Shown here: piece after piece, positions 12,501 through 23,100 of the stretch | How the letters are laid out: the number at the start of each line of letters is the position of its first letter | Numbering within the stretch: position 1 is the stretch's first letter | NCBI GenBank assembly: GCA_014549065.1 | Contig: JACDOX010000038.1 | Location: 5,156,547-5,220,546, forward strand | Reading direction: 5' to 3' | Source of the DNA: Cardinalis cardinalis | Lineage: Eukaryota; Chordata; Aves; Passeriformes; Cardinalidae | DNA length: 64,000 nt | The notes under the pieces: model-generated | What the model was told of the DNA's origin: nothing | The model's database searches: none | What the model saw: only the letters and a program-made list of their open reading frames with translations | Translations under genes and position numbers: made by a program

Positions 12501-14118
12501 TTCACAAAAAATCTGCCTTTCATCACAGTAAAATTTAATTTTTCAGCAATGGTCAGGGTTGTTTGCTTACTGCATTTCTTGGGACACCAAGTGTTAATCT
12601 CTGGGTGTCCCTGTGTACTCCTAGGTCAGAAGAATTATCGCTGCACCCTCTGTGACAAATCGTTCACGCAGAAGGCTCATCTGGAGTCGCACATGGTCAT
12701 TCACACCGGGGAGAAGAACCTCAAGTGCGATTACTGCGAGAAGCTCTTCATGCGCAGGCAGGACCTCAAGCAGCACGTCCTCACTCACACACAGTAAGTG
12801 ACTTCACAGGAGCTGTTGGACTGGCCAGTGCAAAAAGTAATGAACAGTCCAAGACAGAATCTCCAGTTTGCAAATAGTTTGGCCTAGGGAGCATAGGTGG
12901 GTTCATCCTCTGAAATGACAGAGAAGTCAGTTCTAGCGTCTGCANTATTTCCATGACACAGTAAATTCAAAGTATGCTCCTTGTGTTGTGAAATGGCAGT
13001 CTGGAGTATCCATAATTTTGAAGAGAAAGAGGGGTTGTTTTATTTATATTTCATTATTTGCTGAGAACTGTTTCCATGTCCCAACGTGACCAAAAAAGAC
13101 AAACTTCTCAGTGCTGTTGTCACCGAGGATCCTGTTAGTGAACTCCACCTGTTTGCTGTAGGGGTGTGGTGCCACCCTTCCCAGCCCTTTCCTCCCTTTC
13201 CCAGCCCTTTCCTCCCTGCAGGTCTCACTTGCGTGCTTGCTCTCCCGCTCCTCCTGTAGGCAGATTCCTACCCACAGCCCTCTGCCAGGCCAGGTCTTTT
13301 GCTCTGAGAATCTCTCCATCCTGTACATTTATTCCCAAGCCAAGGTCCTTCTTAAAAGCTGCTTGCCAAAGCTAGTCCCTTTGCTTATTTCATTTTCAGC
13401 ATCTGGTTTTTGTACTCGTTTGGAATCCATTGCTGCTTCTGTCATGCTGCCTAGGAGCCAGTGTAGTGCAGCCAGATGAGTGAGAGAGAGGCAGACAGAA
13501 ACACAGACTCACTCTGCTGCTTGTTTCTACCTACCTACTGCTGGGAGGTATTTTGCGGTGTCATTACAGAATGTGTTGCAGTCTGGTAAGCTCCTCTGCA
13601 TTTACAGACTGAGGGTTGTTAAAATGCAAGAGCCTTGTTTCCATACTTGTTCTGCCCTGCCTCCTCCCCACCTGCCTTTATGTAGGGTGGGAAGGAAACT
13701 TTTCATCAAGGGTGATATCTCTGTCCTTGCTAGAAAGTGGACCTTAATCAGCATTTTAATACCAGCTGTTTTGTGGCAGGAGCAAACTCACTTTTTTATG
13801 TCTTGCAGAGAACGGCAGATCAAGTGCCCCAAGTGTGACAAGCTGTTTCTGAGGACAAATCACCTGAAAAAGCATCTCAATTCACATGAAGGAAAGAGGG
13901 ACTATGTCTGTGAAAAATGCTCCAAGGCTTATCTAACCAAATATCACCTCACTCGACATTTAAAAATATGTAAAGGCCCCACATCCAGTCTGTCAGCGCC
14001 AGAGGAAGAAGAGGAGGAGGATTCAGAGGAGGAATTAATAGACTCTATGAGGACTGAAGACTGTAGGATTAACAATGGAGTCTATTCAACAGGTGATGTT
14101 CTCTCTGGACACAAATGA
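453..14118 (+). CDS. PRDM4: PRDM4, PR domain zinc finger protein 4 (ten coding exons; 5' end outside window)
   Basis: Joined exons: 453-586, 1223-1408, 3411-4205, 7295-7444, 8589-8707, 9449-9534, 10499-10626, 11182-11496, 12625-12793, 13809-14118. All junctions are GT-AG and the frame stays open, giving 796 residues from the ATG at 454; human PRDM4 is 801. Order along the protein: Ser/Val-rich N-terminal half, a Cys-rich knuckle, a PR (SET-like) domain at about residues 390-530, an atypical Cys/His segment, five C2H2 fingers and a last C2HC finger, then an acidic tail. PRDM4 (also SC1) is known as a nuclear DNA-binding regulator linked to p75 neurotrophin receptor signalling and PRMT5 recruitment. 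The human protein has four residues before this ATG, and exon 453 begins one base before it, so translation probably starts in an exon left of the window. Identification rests on long near-identical stretches recognised in every exon. Confidence 0.96.
1223..1408 (+). CDS. PRDM4: PRDM4 coding exon 2 in window
   Basis: Acceptor AG at 1221-1222, donor GTAAGT at 1409. Encodes residues 46-106, starting LPVAIPNLGP and including the Pro-rich run YTLPPPPYPHLES. Almost unchanged from human PRDM4. It begins and ends inside Gly codons, so neither neighbouring exon can be skipped alone without checking phase. Confidence 0.95.
1409..3410 (+). other. PRDM4: PRDM4 intron, no further feature seen
   Basis: Two kilobases between coding exons 2 and 3. 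No exon-like reading frame with splice sites and no recognisable repeat apart from short T-rich runs. Confidence 0.6.
3411..4205 (+). CDS. PRDM4: PRDM4 coding exon 3 in window (large N-terminal exon)
   Basis: Acceptor AG at 3409-3410, donor GT at 4206. At 795 bases it is the largest exon and encodes residues 108-371. The protein is rich in Ser, Val, Thr and His with repeated SHEVALD / SHEPLAVD-like phrases and no recognisable fold. It ends KENMATLFTI, then one base of a Trp codon completed in the next exon. This is the fastest-changing part of the gene compared with human. Confidence 0.95.
4206..7294 (+). other. PRDM4: Largest PRDM4 intron, no further feature seen
   Basis: About 3.1 kb. Several short open frames exist (for example 4868-5149 and minus 5625-5981) but none has plausible splice context or a recognisable protein. 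The other PRDM4 introns (587-1222, 7445-8588, 8708-9448, 9535-10498, 10627-11181, 11497-12624, 12794-13808) are likewise empty except for the small repeats listed separately. Confidence 0.6.
7295..7444 (+). CDS. PRDM4: PRDM4 coding exon 4 in window: Cys knuckle and start of PR domain
   Basis: Acceptor CAG at 7292-7294, donor GTAAGG at 7445. The Trp split with the previous exon is followed by CTLCDKAYPSDCPDHGP, a short Cys/His knuckle found N-terminal to the PR domain in this protein. Then comes SRARLSLPKQLLLRQS, leading into the PR fold. Residues 373-421. Confidence 0.95.
8589..8707 (+). CDS. PRDM4: PRDM4 coding exon 5 in window: PR domain
   Basis: Acceptor AG at 8587-8588, donor GTCAGT at 8708. 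Encodes VWTRETIPVRTCFGPLIGQQ and EVAEWTDKAASHIWK, residues 423-461. The pattern of an I/V-P-x-R/G-T strand followed by F-G-P-x-x-G is the hallmark of the PR/SET N-lobe. The exon ends exactly on a codon boundary (phase 0). Confidence 0.95.
9449..9534 (+). CDS. PRDM4: PRDM4 coding exon 6 in window: PR domain core
   Basis: Acceptor TAG at 9446-9448, donor GTGAGA at 9535. Encodes IYHNGVLEFCVITADENECNWMMFVRKA, residues 462-489. The NWMMFVRKA segment is the PR version of the SET core. The canonical SET catalytic N-H-x-x-x-P-N motif is absent, consistent with a PR domain that recruits other enzymes rather than methylating by itself. Confidence 0.95.
10101..10134 (+). repeat. Perfect 17-bp tandem duplication
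   Basis: GAATCTATGTGTATGAA occurs twice back to back (10101-10117 and 10118-10134) in a PRDM4 intron. A partly complementary AATACATAGATT follows at 10136-10147, so the RNA could fold locally. Confidence 0.9.
10371..10446 (+). repeat. Long polypyrimidine tract upstream of a PRDM4 PR-domain exon
   Basis: About 75 bases that are almost all C or T, ending in a CTCTCCTCTCCTCTCCTCC-like run, 50-130 bases before the acceptor at 10498. A possible PTB-type splicing-factor platform or H-DNA-forming tract; function is inference. Confidence 0.7.
10499..10626 (+). CDS. PRDM4: PRDM4 coding exon 7 in window: end of PR domain
   Basis: Acceptor TAG at 10496-10498, donor GTAAGT at 10627. Encodes NREEQNLVAYPHDGKIYF and ELLFYYSRDYARQL, residues 491-532, the closing strands of the PR domain. 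A long polypyrimidine tract (10371-10446) lies upstream of the acceptor. Confidence 0.95.
11182..11496 (+). CDS. PRDM4: PRDM4 coding exon 8 in window: atypical finger plus first C2H2 fingers
   Basis: Acceptor AAAG ending at 11181, donor GTGAGG at 11497. Residues 534-637. It opens with an atypical Cys/His segment (HICHCGKECASYADFKAH), then a His-rich linker, then two C2H2 fingers: CSMCPQAFISPSKLHVH and CDFCSKAFSDPSNLRTH. N at 11348 is the third base of the first zinc-binding Cys codon (T-G-N); T or C both give Cys. Confidence 0.95.
12625..12793 (+). CDS. PRDM4: PRDM4 coding exon 9 in window: two C2H2 fingers
   Basis: Acceptor TAG at 12622-12624, donor GTAAGT at 12794. Encodes the fingers CTLCDKSFTQKAHLESH and CDYCEKLFMRRQDLKQH, joined by the standard TGEKN linker. 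Residues 639-693. The final Gln codon is split with the last exon. Confidence 0.95.
13178..13217 (+). repeat. Perfect 20-bp C/T-rich tandem duplication
   Basis: The unit beginning TTCCCAGCCC and ending TTTCCTCCCT occurs at 13178-13197 and again at 13198-13217 in the last PRDM4 intron, with no mismatch. Confidence 0.9.
13809..14118 (+). CDS. PRDM4: PRDM4 last coding exon: final fingers and acidic tail
   Basis: Acceptor CAG ending at 13808, TGA at 14116-14118. Encodes CPKCDKLFLRTNHLKKH (C2H2), then CEKCSKAYLTKYHLTRH ending in Lys-Ile-Cys, so the last finger is C2HC. The tail PEEEEEEDSEEEL is strongly acidic and the protein ends VLSGHK (human ends SLSAHK). Residues 695-796. The frame is open for about 330 bases upstream in the intron, which is not needed to explain the protein. 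Confidence 0.95.
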
Positions 14119-14965
14119 AGAAGAGAGGGAAACTTTCTTGGATATTACTAGTAGGGAAGGAAAAACCCTCTTCCTTGTTTCCCCAGTCACCAGTGTATGT
14201 CAGGTGAGGAGTTTTCCTTCTGTTTTTGTCTCCACACTACCACCACTTAATATACTCTGTAGCCAGAACACTGAACAAGACTGGACCATGCACGTACAAA
14301 TGAAGAGTTGCTAAGAAGGAAATGTGAGGCAAGATTTGTTTCACACACGCTGTGCTTACTTCTCCAAATCACTCAGATTAATCCATCCAGTGCCAGGACA
14401 CGTGACACACCTCACACAGCCCTTTGAGCACAGAGCCACGAACCAGAAATGTAGCTGAGACGTTGCAGTGACCTGTAAGCCAACTGTCCTTAACTGCCCG
14501 AGGTGTGACATGAAGAGAAACAAGGAAAAAATGGTGGTGGAACTTCTTAACTGAAGGATGTGGTTTGGCACAAAGCAAAGACTTTTCAATGCTCAGGTTT
14601 CCTTCTTAAAACAAAACCTTTTGGTTAAAAAAAGAAAGGCCAGTGAAATCAGCACTTCCATACAAAGTATCCCACTACAGAAAATCAGACATTGGTTTTT
14701 GGAGAACAGTTATCCCATCCCCTATTCTCCCTCAAGTTCACAGCCCAGAGAAGCAGGTGAAGAGNTAAGACTGTATGGAGTCAGTAAGGAAGGGGCTTAC
14801 AGACGATCAGGCAGTGTTTACAGTATATATTACTTCTTGTGCTGTAAACCTTTTACCACCTAGAATGATGGGAGGTTTGCTGCTAATATTATTTATGGAA
14901 TGAAGATTACTACATTTGGTTGTTCTTTTAAAATAATTAAAAATGTGGCTCTTCTCTAATGTTCT
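14119..14965 (+). other. PRDM4: PRDM4 3' untranslated region (proximal form)
   Basis: Follows the TGA at 14116-14118. It contains no CR1 or other recognised repeat. The end is set by the poly(A) signal candidate at 14936-14941; the true cleavage site cannot be fixed from sequence alone. Confidence 0.5.
14936..14941 (+). terminator. PRDM4: Candidate PRDM4 poly(A) signal (ATTAAA)
   Basis: ATTAAA followed by TGTGGCTCTTC and a T-rich stretch, the usual downstream context. A second ATTAAA is at 15497-15502. No AATAAA was seen on the + strand between the stop codon and 16 kb. Confidence 0.45.
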
Positions 14966-16597
14966 TTTTTAATATTTACATATGCTGAAAAAGAATGTTC
15001 CTATTTCTGATAATGATGCTAAGAGAAGTAACACCACCTTCTAATCATCTGCCTCTCCCAGGCTTTCCTGGGACATGGTATGTGTAGGAGCANCTCCATG
15101 AACTCTGATTTGCTCTGTCACTCCTCTGGCTGTGCTGCNAGTTTCAGCTGTGCTCTGTTCTCTGACAAGGTAATGGGAGGTTCCCTTGGAAAAGAGCCTC
15201 TGCTTTGGGCCCTAAATGGCCTAAGCTCTCCCTGTATGCTGTAGTTCCTAGAGAGCTCCCAGGGTTCTTAAAACCTGAAAATGCTTGCCTCAGATCAGTA
15301 TGTGACCAAAATGCTCCAGAGAGACAGGTGCTGCTATCTTGGTAAATCCAGGGAAATATGTGTTCCGTCCAGTAATGCAAGTTCTCCCCAAAACAAAAAG
15401 CAACTTTGAGAGCTACACTGCTGATTATATTACTAGGGGTAGAGGTAAGAGAAATCACTTACCCTCAAAGATCTTGTCACAAAGCATTTATTTAAAATTA
15501 AAGCTTTGATAAACTTGGAAGTTTTCAATGGACAGTTGTTAAACAGCAGTGGTTCTGGTACATACACCTTCTTAAGCGTCACAAAAGCATTTGTTGTCCA
15601 CACATCATTCTCTACTTGGCTTGGCAGAGNCAGGATGGAGGCAGGAATCCCAGCACATCCAGAGTATTCTTGGTTCCTGCAGAGCCATGCTGAACACCTT
15701 CACCAGACTACAAACAGCTGAAGTAGTTTTTAAGCAGCCAGTTGCCCTCAAGGGATAGGAAGGAAAATTACGGAGTGGCCTTTTTCCCCAGCTGCAGTTT
15801 GTAGGGACACAATTTACCTGTTTTACCTCACCAGCATGAACTACAATGAGTTAGGGTGAAAAGCAGTGGGAAGAGCTTGGCAGCTGTGAGTATGATCCTA
15901 CAGCTGCTTTGGCATCAGTGGATTTAATACCCAGCGTAATTTGCAGCAGGAACACTCTACAGGCACCTTGAGTGTATGCAGAGGGCAAGTGCTCAGTGGA
16001 AGGTAAGAGCATCCATTGAGTTCCTGAGGTAAAGCAGGTGGATGTTACATTATAAATGCAAGGAAATTATTTGAGTCATATCCCTTGATTAGGTTCCTGA
16101 TTCTGCAAACAAGGGGCTTAAGTTGGTGGTTAAACTGATACTTAAAATTTTCCTCTGTGCCAATAGGTGTCAGGCAGAAATGACTGAACAGAGTTAACAT
16201 AATAGAAAGAGCTTTTCACCAGCAATAGTGACCAGCTGGGATCCCAACCCCCACTTTGTGTCCTGACAGCCTCTCATCCTCCTTGCGTAGCAGCTCCTTA
16301 TTTTAGTTCAAATTCTCTTGAAATACATCTGCAGTGTGAAGAAAAAAAANCCAATACTATGTGCAGTGTCACTGAATTTCGGGTGCTGTGGAACCTGGAA
16401 AAAGAAACCCCCAGTCTTGGTGGGATAGAGCTGGGTTATTTCTGGTTTGTTACTGGTGATATCTGTGTTAGAAATACATTCCAAGATTCTGCTTGGAGAC
16501 TCCAACTTGTTGCCCAAGAACTACTCTTAAGATTTAAAAAGTTACATGGAAGATCTGTCAAAATCTGTAAACCTACCCTCAAATTAAGGATAAATTA
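14966..16597. other. Short spacer between convergent PRDM4 and PWP1 3' ends
   Basis: About 1.6 kb with no coding exon recognised. At 15487-15502 a minus-strand AATAAA and a plus-strand ATTAAA lie side by side, so alternative 3' ends of both genes may fall here. Confidence 0.5.
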
Positions 16598-16637
16598 TTT
16601 ATTTACACTTGTAATTTAAGTCAATTCATCTTTTATT
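16598..16637 (-). terminator. PWP1: PWP1 poly(A) signals (two AATAAA)
   Basis: On the minus strand AATAAA occurs at 16637-16632 and again at 16603-16598, roughly 390 and 425 bases after the PWP1 stop codon. Either would give a short 3'UTR. Confidence 0.55.
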
Positions 16638-17022
16638 TATTACACAACTGTTGTATGAAATATTTTTCCTTATGCCCTTAGAAGGTAGAAGATAAAACTC
16701 TCTTTGCAGTATTCAACAAACTTCTGTGGTCACAGAATGCTTTTCTAGTGACTTCCATTTTATGTATCAGCTTTACATATGGTAGCCCCTGTTTCAGGGA
16801 TCATTATCTCANGCTAAAGCAATTCAGTCTTTCAGAGCTGGTAATAGAGGCAGGAGCTTAGAGCTTAACCACACCACCACCTTTCTTTGGCTGAGATGAA
16901 GAAGCCTGCAGATTGCAAGACACCAGAGTCGCTTCCATGAACTCTCACTGAACAGGGGCATTTGCAGAATACACATTAGTTGTAGTCCCATTAATTACTT
17001 TGATTTTTTGATGTTTGGTCCA

Positions 17023-17138
17023 TCANGATTCCATTGCTGTCTCCAAATCATTGCTGCTTCTGCTGGCCATGGAGCTGGAAGCCACAGAGTTTGCACTAGC
17101 CAGGACGAGCCTCTCTCTGTTTCCAAAAACTTCATTCA
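17023..17138 (-). CDS. PWP1: PWP1 last coding exon
   Basis: Acceptor CAG at 17141-17139. Encodes NEVFGNRERLVLASAN and a Ser-rich tail ending AMES, then TGA at 17025-17023. Residues 458-494. N at 17026 is the third base of the final Ser codon, silent whatever the base. The tail is shorter than in human, which explains part of the length difference. Confidence 0.93.
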
Positions 17139-20100
17139 CTGCAACACAAACGGAATTGCTTACATGTTACTCTCCCAGAGGAAAGAGGAGTACAGCAGGG
17201 ACAGCCTGGTGAGCACTATGGAATGGAAATCCCAACCTGCTGTGTTTTCAAAGCTCTTCCCCTTAGCCCAAGTATAGAGTTGAACCTAAAGGTCAGAAAA
17301 TTGCCTGCCTATGATACTTCAGTTACAAGTTCTGTTCTTTTTCCTCCAGACCATCTAGAGGTTTCCTCTACATAATTCTGTACCTAAGTACTGTAAAATT
17401 GATGAGGTTTGAAGACCACATCATTAAGTTTAAATAATTTATTTCTGGTTTTAGTCTCTCGTTCCCAATAGGCTCTTAAAAGCCTTCTCCAAAAAAATCA
17501 CGCTGTTTAGTTACAGGTAGCTACAAGTGATCAAAACCAGTCCTCACTTTTCTTCCCATAAGTACTCAAAAAATATGATACCAAATCACATCAAGACTAT
17601 CAAGAAAAAAACAAAACATAGGTATTATAAGAAATAAGGTATTACACATCAGCTGCAAGAACATAAATCATGTCAAGCAGTTCTCCAATTTAGAAAAAAA
17701 CCCATGTCATGTTTTTTGAAGCTGAAAATGTGACCACACATACAGTCTTGCAGTATTTAAAAATACTAACCTATGGTTTTCTGTCAAGAGTCACAATGCA
17801 TTACTGAATACAAATACACCCTGCAAGCAAGGGGAGAACCACAACATTCAAAGAAATTAGAACATTACCTGCAGAGATCTTGCTTATATCCCAAACACGC
17901 AGCCCTTCTCGCTCTCCCCCAAAGGCAAAGACAAACGGGAAGTCAGGGCAGCAAGCTGCACAGAACAAAACTCCCTGGCAGGGTGGGAGAAAAAAAAAGA
18001 GAATTTTTTTTTTAAATCTTAAAATGAATTTGTCATCTGAAAATACTTTCACCAAGTAAGTTTTAACAAATTTAATTAAGTTTCCGAAACTTCCTTCGTA
18101 AAAACATAAAATGAAAGTCAAGAGCTGCTAATTATAAACAGTTGTTCACATCTTTTTCTTGAATGTAGCAGATGCAAGCTGGAGCACCCATAGTTCTATT
18201 CAGAACATTGTATCTGGAATTTGGGACTCTAAGGCTTTGAAGCACTCTGCCAATTCCATATGGAATACTGCACTGTGATGAGAATGATTTACCCAGAATA
18301 TGTTACTATTTTTCCCTATGAGACCTTAGGTAGAACAAGATTTAAACTAGACAGAAAAAGCAGACAGTTTATATATAAAACTTAGTAGAATTAATACATA
18401 AATATTACTATACCATTTTCATATCCCTGGAATGGACTAAACTTGGTCTGTCTCCCAGGATATCCCAAATTTTCACATATTTGTCAGCAGATGATGTCAC
18501 AAGGCACCCTTTGATCTGACTGCTTAGTTGTAGCCCTGGAAGATGAAGAGTGCAGCCGTGTGAGAGCAACAGGCAATCCCCATTTCACAGAGATTAGGAT
18601 ACATTTTGAAGTGAAGATACGAGAACAACCCCAATATACTCCTCATACTAACTCCAGAACAAAGGAGCAGAACATTAATGAAAGTTCCATGCTGCCACTT
18701 TAGTGAGAGCCAAAGGAACCATGCAGGCCTATTTTGCCACCCAATCCCCTCAGCAGAGATTTGTTTCAATGCCAGCTACCATGATTAGCATGCACAACTT
18801 ACTTGTTAAACAAAGAACCACTACACCTCAGTGCTATGGATTAAAGGTATCTTCCAGATGTGCCTTGCCCACTTGGAACAAACAGGACACAAAGGCAATT
18901 TACCTGACACCTCTTCATCGTGAGCTTTCAGAGTAAACAGGGGCTTATCAGCGCGAGCATCCAGACAGTACACAAAGCCATCGTCTGTGCTTGCCTACGG
19001 AAACCACAGCATTTAACAACAAACACCGTCACTCATCTGGGAAAAAACTGCCAGTGAAGTAACACCCACCCTCTGGTAAACCCCTCTGATCTGAGGTGGA
19101 CACTGCTTCTCCCTAGGACATGTTACACTGTTCCCAGGCCTGCACCCCCAAAGTCAGGCTCCACCCAGCTGGTACCCCAGCTACCCTATGAACCTCAATT
19201 ATGCTGCACCGATGACNCGGAAGTTTTAATCCCATGCAAACATCTTAAAGTGTATTTTGAAGAGAGTTGCCCCACTAAGTTTGGTCCTCAGGTCAGGCAA
19301 TTAAATACAGAGCCTTCAGTTTCTTTACTGTCAGTTCAAAGTTTTGGAGCCATTAGTGGCTTTTGGAGTGATCAGTTTTTGTGATTACACCAGGAGAGAT
19401 CCACATCATAAAACCAACAGAGCTGAGCAGCCACTTCTGTTGGCTGTATACACAAAGCAACAGAGAACTAGACAACCATTGAGATAATAGGGAAGATTTG
19501 TTTTTAAATTCTGTTGCAAAGTTTTATTACAAAAGACTCAACAACACCAAGATATTTTTCCTTTTACTCTAGGTGGCTGTAGGTCTCTTCTCCCAGGTAA
19601 TAAGCAACAGAACAGAAAAGTTGCACCANGAGTAGTTTAGATTGGACATTAGCAAAAATGTCTTTACTGAAAGGGTTGTCAAGCACTGGCACAGGCTGGA
19701 CAGGGAAGTGGTGGAATCTCCACCCCTGGAGGTATTTAAAGCCATGTCAATGAGGCACTTACAGACATGGTTTAGTGGTGGACTTGGCAGTGCTGGGTTA
19801 ACATTTAAACTCCATCTCAGAGGACTTTTCGAACCTAAAGAAGTGGATCACTCCATACCAGCCAGGAGGACAGTGCCCTCTAGCGCTGACTTGAAACACT
19901 GAATTAATATTCAGGATCTTCGTTCTAATTAGCTATTTCTCAGCTGCAGTTCCTTCATGGTATGAAACACAACAGAAACTCTGTCTGCAAAGGAAAATGT
20001 ATCCCAGCCACTGAACACTGCAACAATGTGACCAAGACTGTCATCTCCAAAATGAAAAAGCACCAACATCAATAGCTTGTCTACTGTCGCAGTGAAGATA

Positions 20101-23100
20101 TCAAGTAAGTAGCTGGTCTAGAGATACGTATGGAAAAAAACTACCTAAAAACATCATCCCCCAGACGGCATTATTATAATAAGCAGCACAAACTATCCAA
20201 ATGTCCANCGGTTCCATTCTGATTCAGAAACACTATGAACAAAATAGGTTAACACAGGTTAAATGACATGGCAACAACCAACCAGAACAGAAAAGCAGTA
20301 CTCACCAAGAAATGGCAAGGTGAGAAATGATTCCAAATGACTCTCTCAACCTGACCACTAAACCGCCACACTCGATGGCTGTCCTGGGGGTTTCTGCAGT
20401 CGTACAGCACTGCTGATCTAGGAGATAAAGGGAAAAGAAATAAAATTTAAAAAAAAAAATCAGGGCAGAACACTTCATTACATAGTTTGCTTTCTCACTG
20501 ACATCTACAGAAGCTCCATGTAAACTATAATTAAAAAATTAAATGGAAACAACTTCAGTACTTAGTCTTCTAATTCAGTAACAGATTAAAATCTTGCAGA
20601 TAAGCCTAAGATTTTTCCATGTGCTTCAAAGTTTCATCTTGCTTACCAACAGTCTCTCTATGGAAACTAAGCAGAGCTTGAATTTACTCAATACATAAGA
20701 TACTTATCACATAGCAGACCATAATTATGCAAATATATCATTTAATTATGAACAGACTTCAGTAAACTCAAGTAATGATGCATTAATTAGGAAATCATTT
20801 TGTCATTCATATGCATACATTTTCAAATATGCTTAATAAAAAAGTAATTTCTAAAAATCCAACAATCTTAACAAATAGTTGGAGAAACAGTACTCCAGAA
20901 AGGAGAAAGAGTGGATGGCAGTCAGTGGGTCCTCTGGGATTCTTTACAGGCACGTGCTCAGCTGAGTGGCTGCAGAATCTGTCCCAACTCAAAAAGCTCC
21001 TGGGTGCAAATGTGAGGGCGGAGTGGTCATGTCAGTCCAGCATCATCTCACCACTATCAACATCCTCAGTGTAACCCACTCCCACTCTATCATATAATTA
21101 AAGAAGTGTGATGTGGGTTTCCCGGGTCTTTTAAAGGCACTTGACACAACAGTTTCTTTAAGTCTGATTTCCAGGTTATGAAGGCATTGCCCAATGCTCA
21201 CTGAATTGCCTGTGGTCCTGCAAGGCTTTGTAGGAAAAATCCACAAGGGCACTCTCTTAGTTTATGGATAACACAGTGGTTTAGAGGTGTCCATGAATCA
21301 AAGGGGCAGCTAAAAAGGGATCAGCAGCTAGCCACTACTTGGACTTAATGCTTCCTTTTATCAAAGGAAGTCAAGAGGGAAAAGACAGAAGCAGCCTCCT
21401 AACAGCAAAAGGTCCTCCTCCAAGACTTCAGCATGCAGCAAGAACAAATAGAAGCCAGAGAACTTAAAGGCTAGGCTAAAGATTGGCAAGTCTATAAATT
21501 ATTTTAACATAAGGACAAAGTCTTAAAAGCAGAATAAAAAACTCAATGCAAGAAAATCATGGTGATTATAATAAAATTTGAAAATTACTCCAAATTGAGA
21601 TGGGAGAACAGAGAGGGAGTTTTTTAGCTGGCAGGACTTACAAGAACTGGCAGCCACAGAGTAGACCAAGTGTGCAGACACAAACCATTTCCCAGCACCT
21701 CCAGGCTGCAATCACAGGAGACAGCCCATTACTCTTTGGCTGTGCCTATAGAGGCTGGAAGGAGATAACTGGGATTTTAAAGTCCCTCGTGCCTCCACCC
21801 TAGCCTTACTGGCTGGCAAAACTTGGGCAAATTTTCACAGGAATAAACAGCGACACGTTCCCAATGAAGAAACTGCCATAAGACCAAATTAAGAAATAAA
21901 TTTGGTTTGGAGCAGGCACAGAAAATGTCAGTCCAGATAGTTAAAGCATTTGCTACCCCTGAAAAAGAGGTAAGGAAAACTACATCCTGGCCATGTGCAA
22001 ACCTGGCTTCCTTGCTGGAAAAAATAACATTACTCAAATTGGCAGAGTTATAAAAAAAATGAAAGAAAACACAANGCTTAAATGAATATGAATACCCTCC
22101 CCAGGTGCAACATGTGAAAACATGACCCTGACATACTTATCAAACGATCCAGAAACGAGGGTCTGAGTTTCAAACGGATGAAACTGCAATGTCTGGACCT
22201 AGATAATGGAAGATTTTATGTAACACACATATACAGGAACTTTCTTGGAATGAAGCACAACCATCCCAACCCCAAACTACCACACAGTCCTCCCCAAAAA
22301 ACCCTCCCATTAAGCTTGCTGATACTCAGATTGCTCAAAATCAGTGCAAGAGATGTGCATTACTTCAAACACCCCCACCTGGTGAAAACAAGATGTTGTC
22401 CAATATAATCAGACCGAACAGAACCCCAGGCCCCCTTTCTGCCCTAGATATTAAAAAACAAAAAAACAAAACAAANNNNNNNNNNNNNNNNNNNNNNNNN
22501 NNNNNNNNNNNNNNNNNNNNAAAAAAAAGCAACAACAAAACAAAAAAAAAAGCTGGAGGTAAAAGAATATCTGCTTCCAGTTTGGGGAAAAACTGCAGAT
22601 GTTAACAAAAAATGAAAATCAGGAGTTTGTCAAGGGCAGTGACTTTGTTAGCAGCAAAATAAGGTTACAACTATTAATAACTACCTTTTACATTTTAATT
22701 ACTATGAGATTAATTCATTTCTGAAGTACCCATCACTATGGTATTTTAGTATCATTTATTTTAAACCTTTTCACCTAGAACAAACTGTAACTGACACTCA
22801 TTGTTCCCTTAAGAGAGTTATAGTTTGACCTATGTTCAGACATCTATTTTTGTAGCTTATACCAGCACTATTATATTCCCCACCATTAGGGCCAATACAC
22901 AAAAGGTATTTTAGAAACTGTTACAAAGCTTTTTTAACTTGTTTAAAGAAAAGTTAAATAACATTTTAAAAAGCAAATACAGTGCTGTTTGAAAAAGTGA
23001 CTAATTAATAAACTAAAACAATTCTGCACAGATGTCAGAAAATTAGAGGATTGTTGTTCTGAGGGTTCACTACCAAGCAGCAAACGAAAAACTGCAGTTA

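Noticed and set aside
13480..13808. In-frame extension upstream of the last PRDM4 exon
   Set aside because: The acceptor at 13807-13808 fits the known protein exactly; the upstream open frame is chance in an intron.
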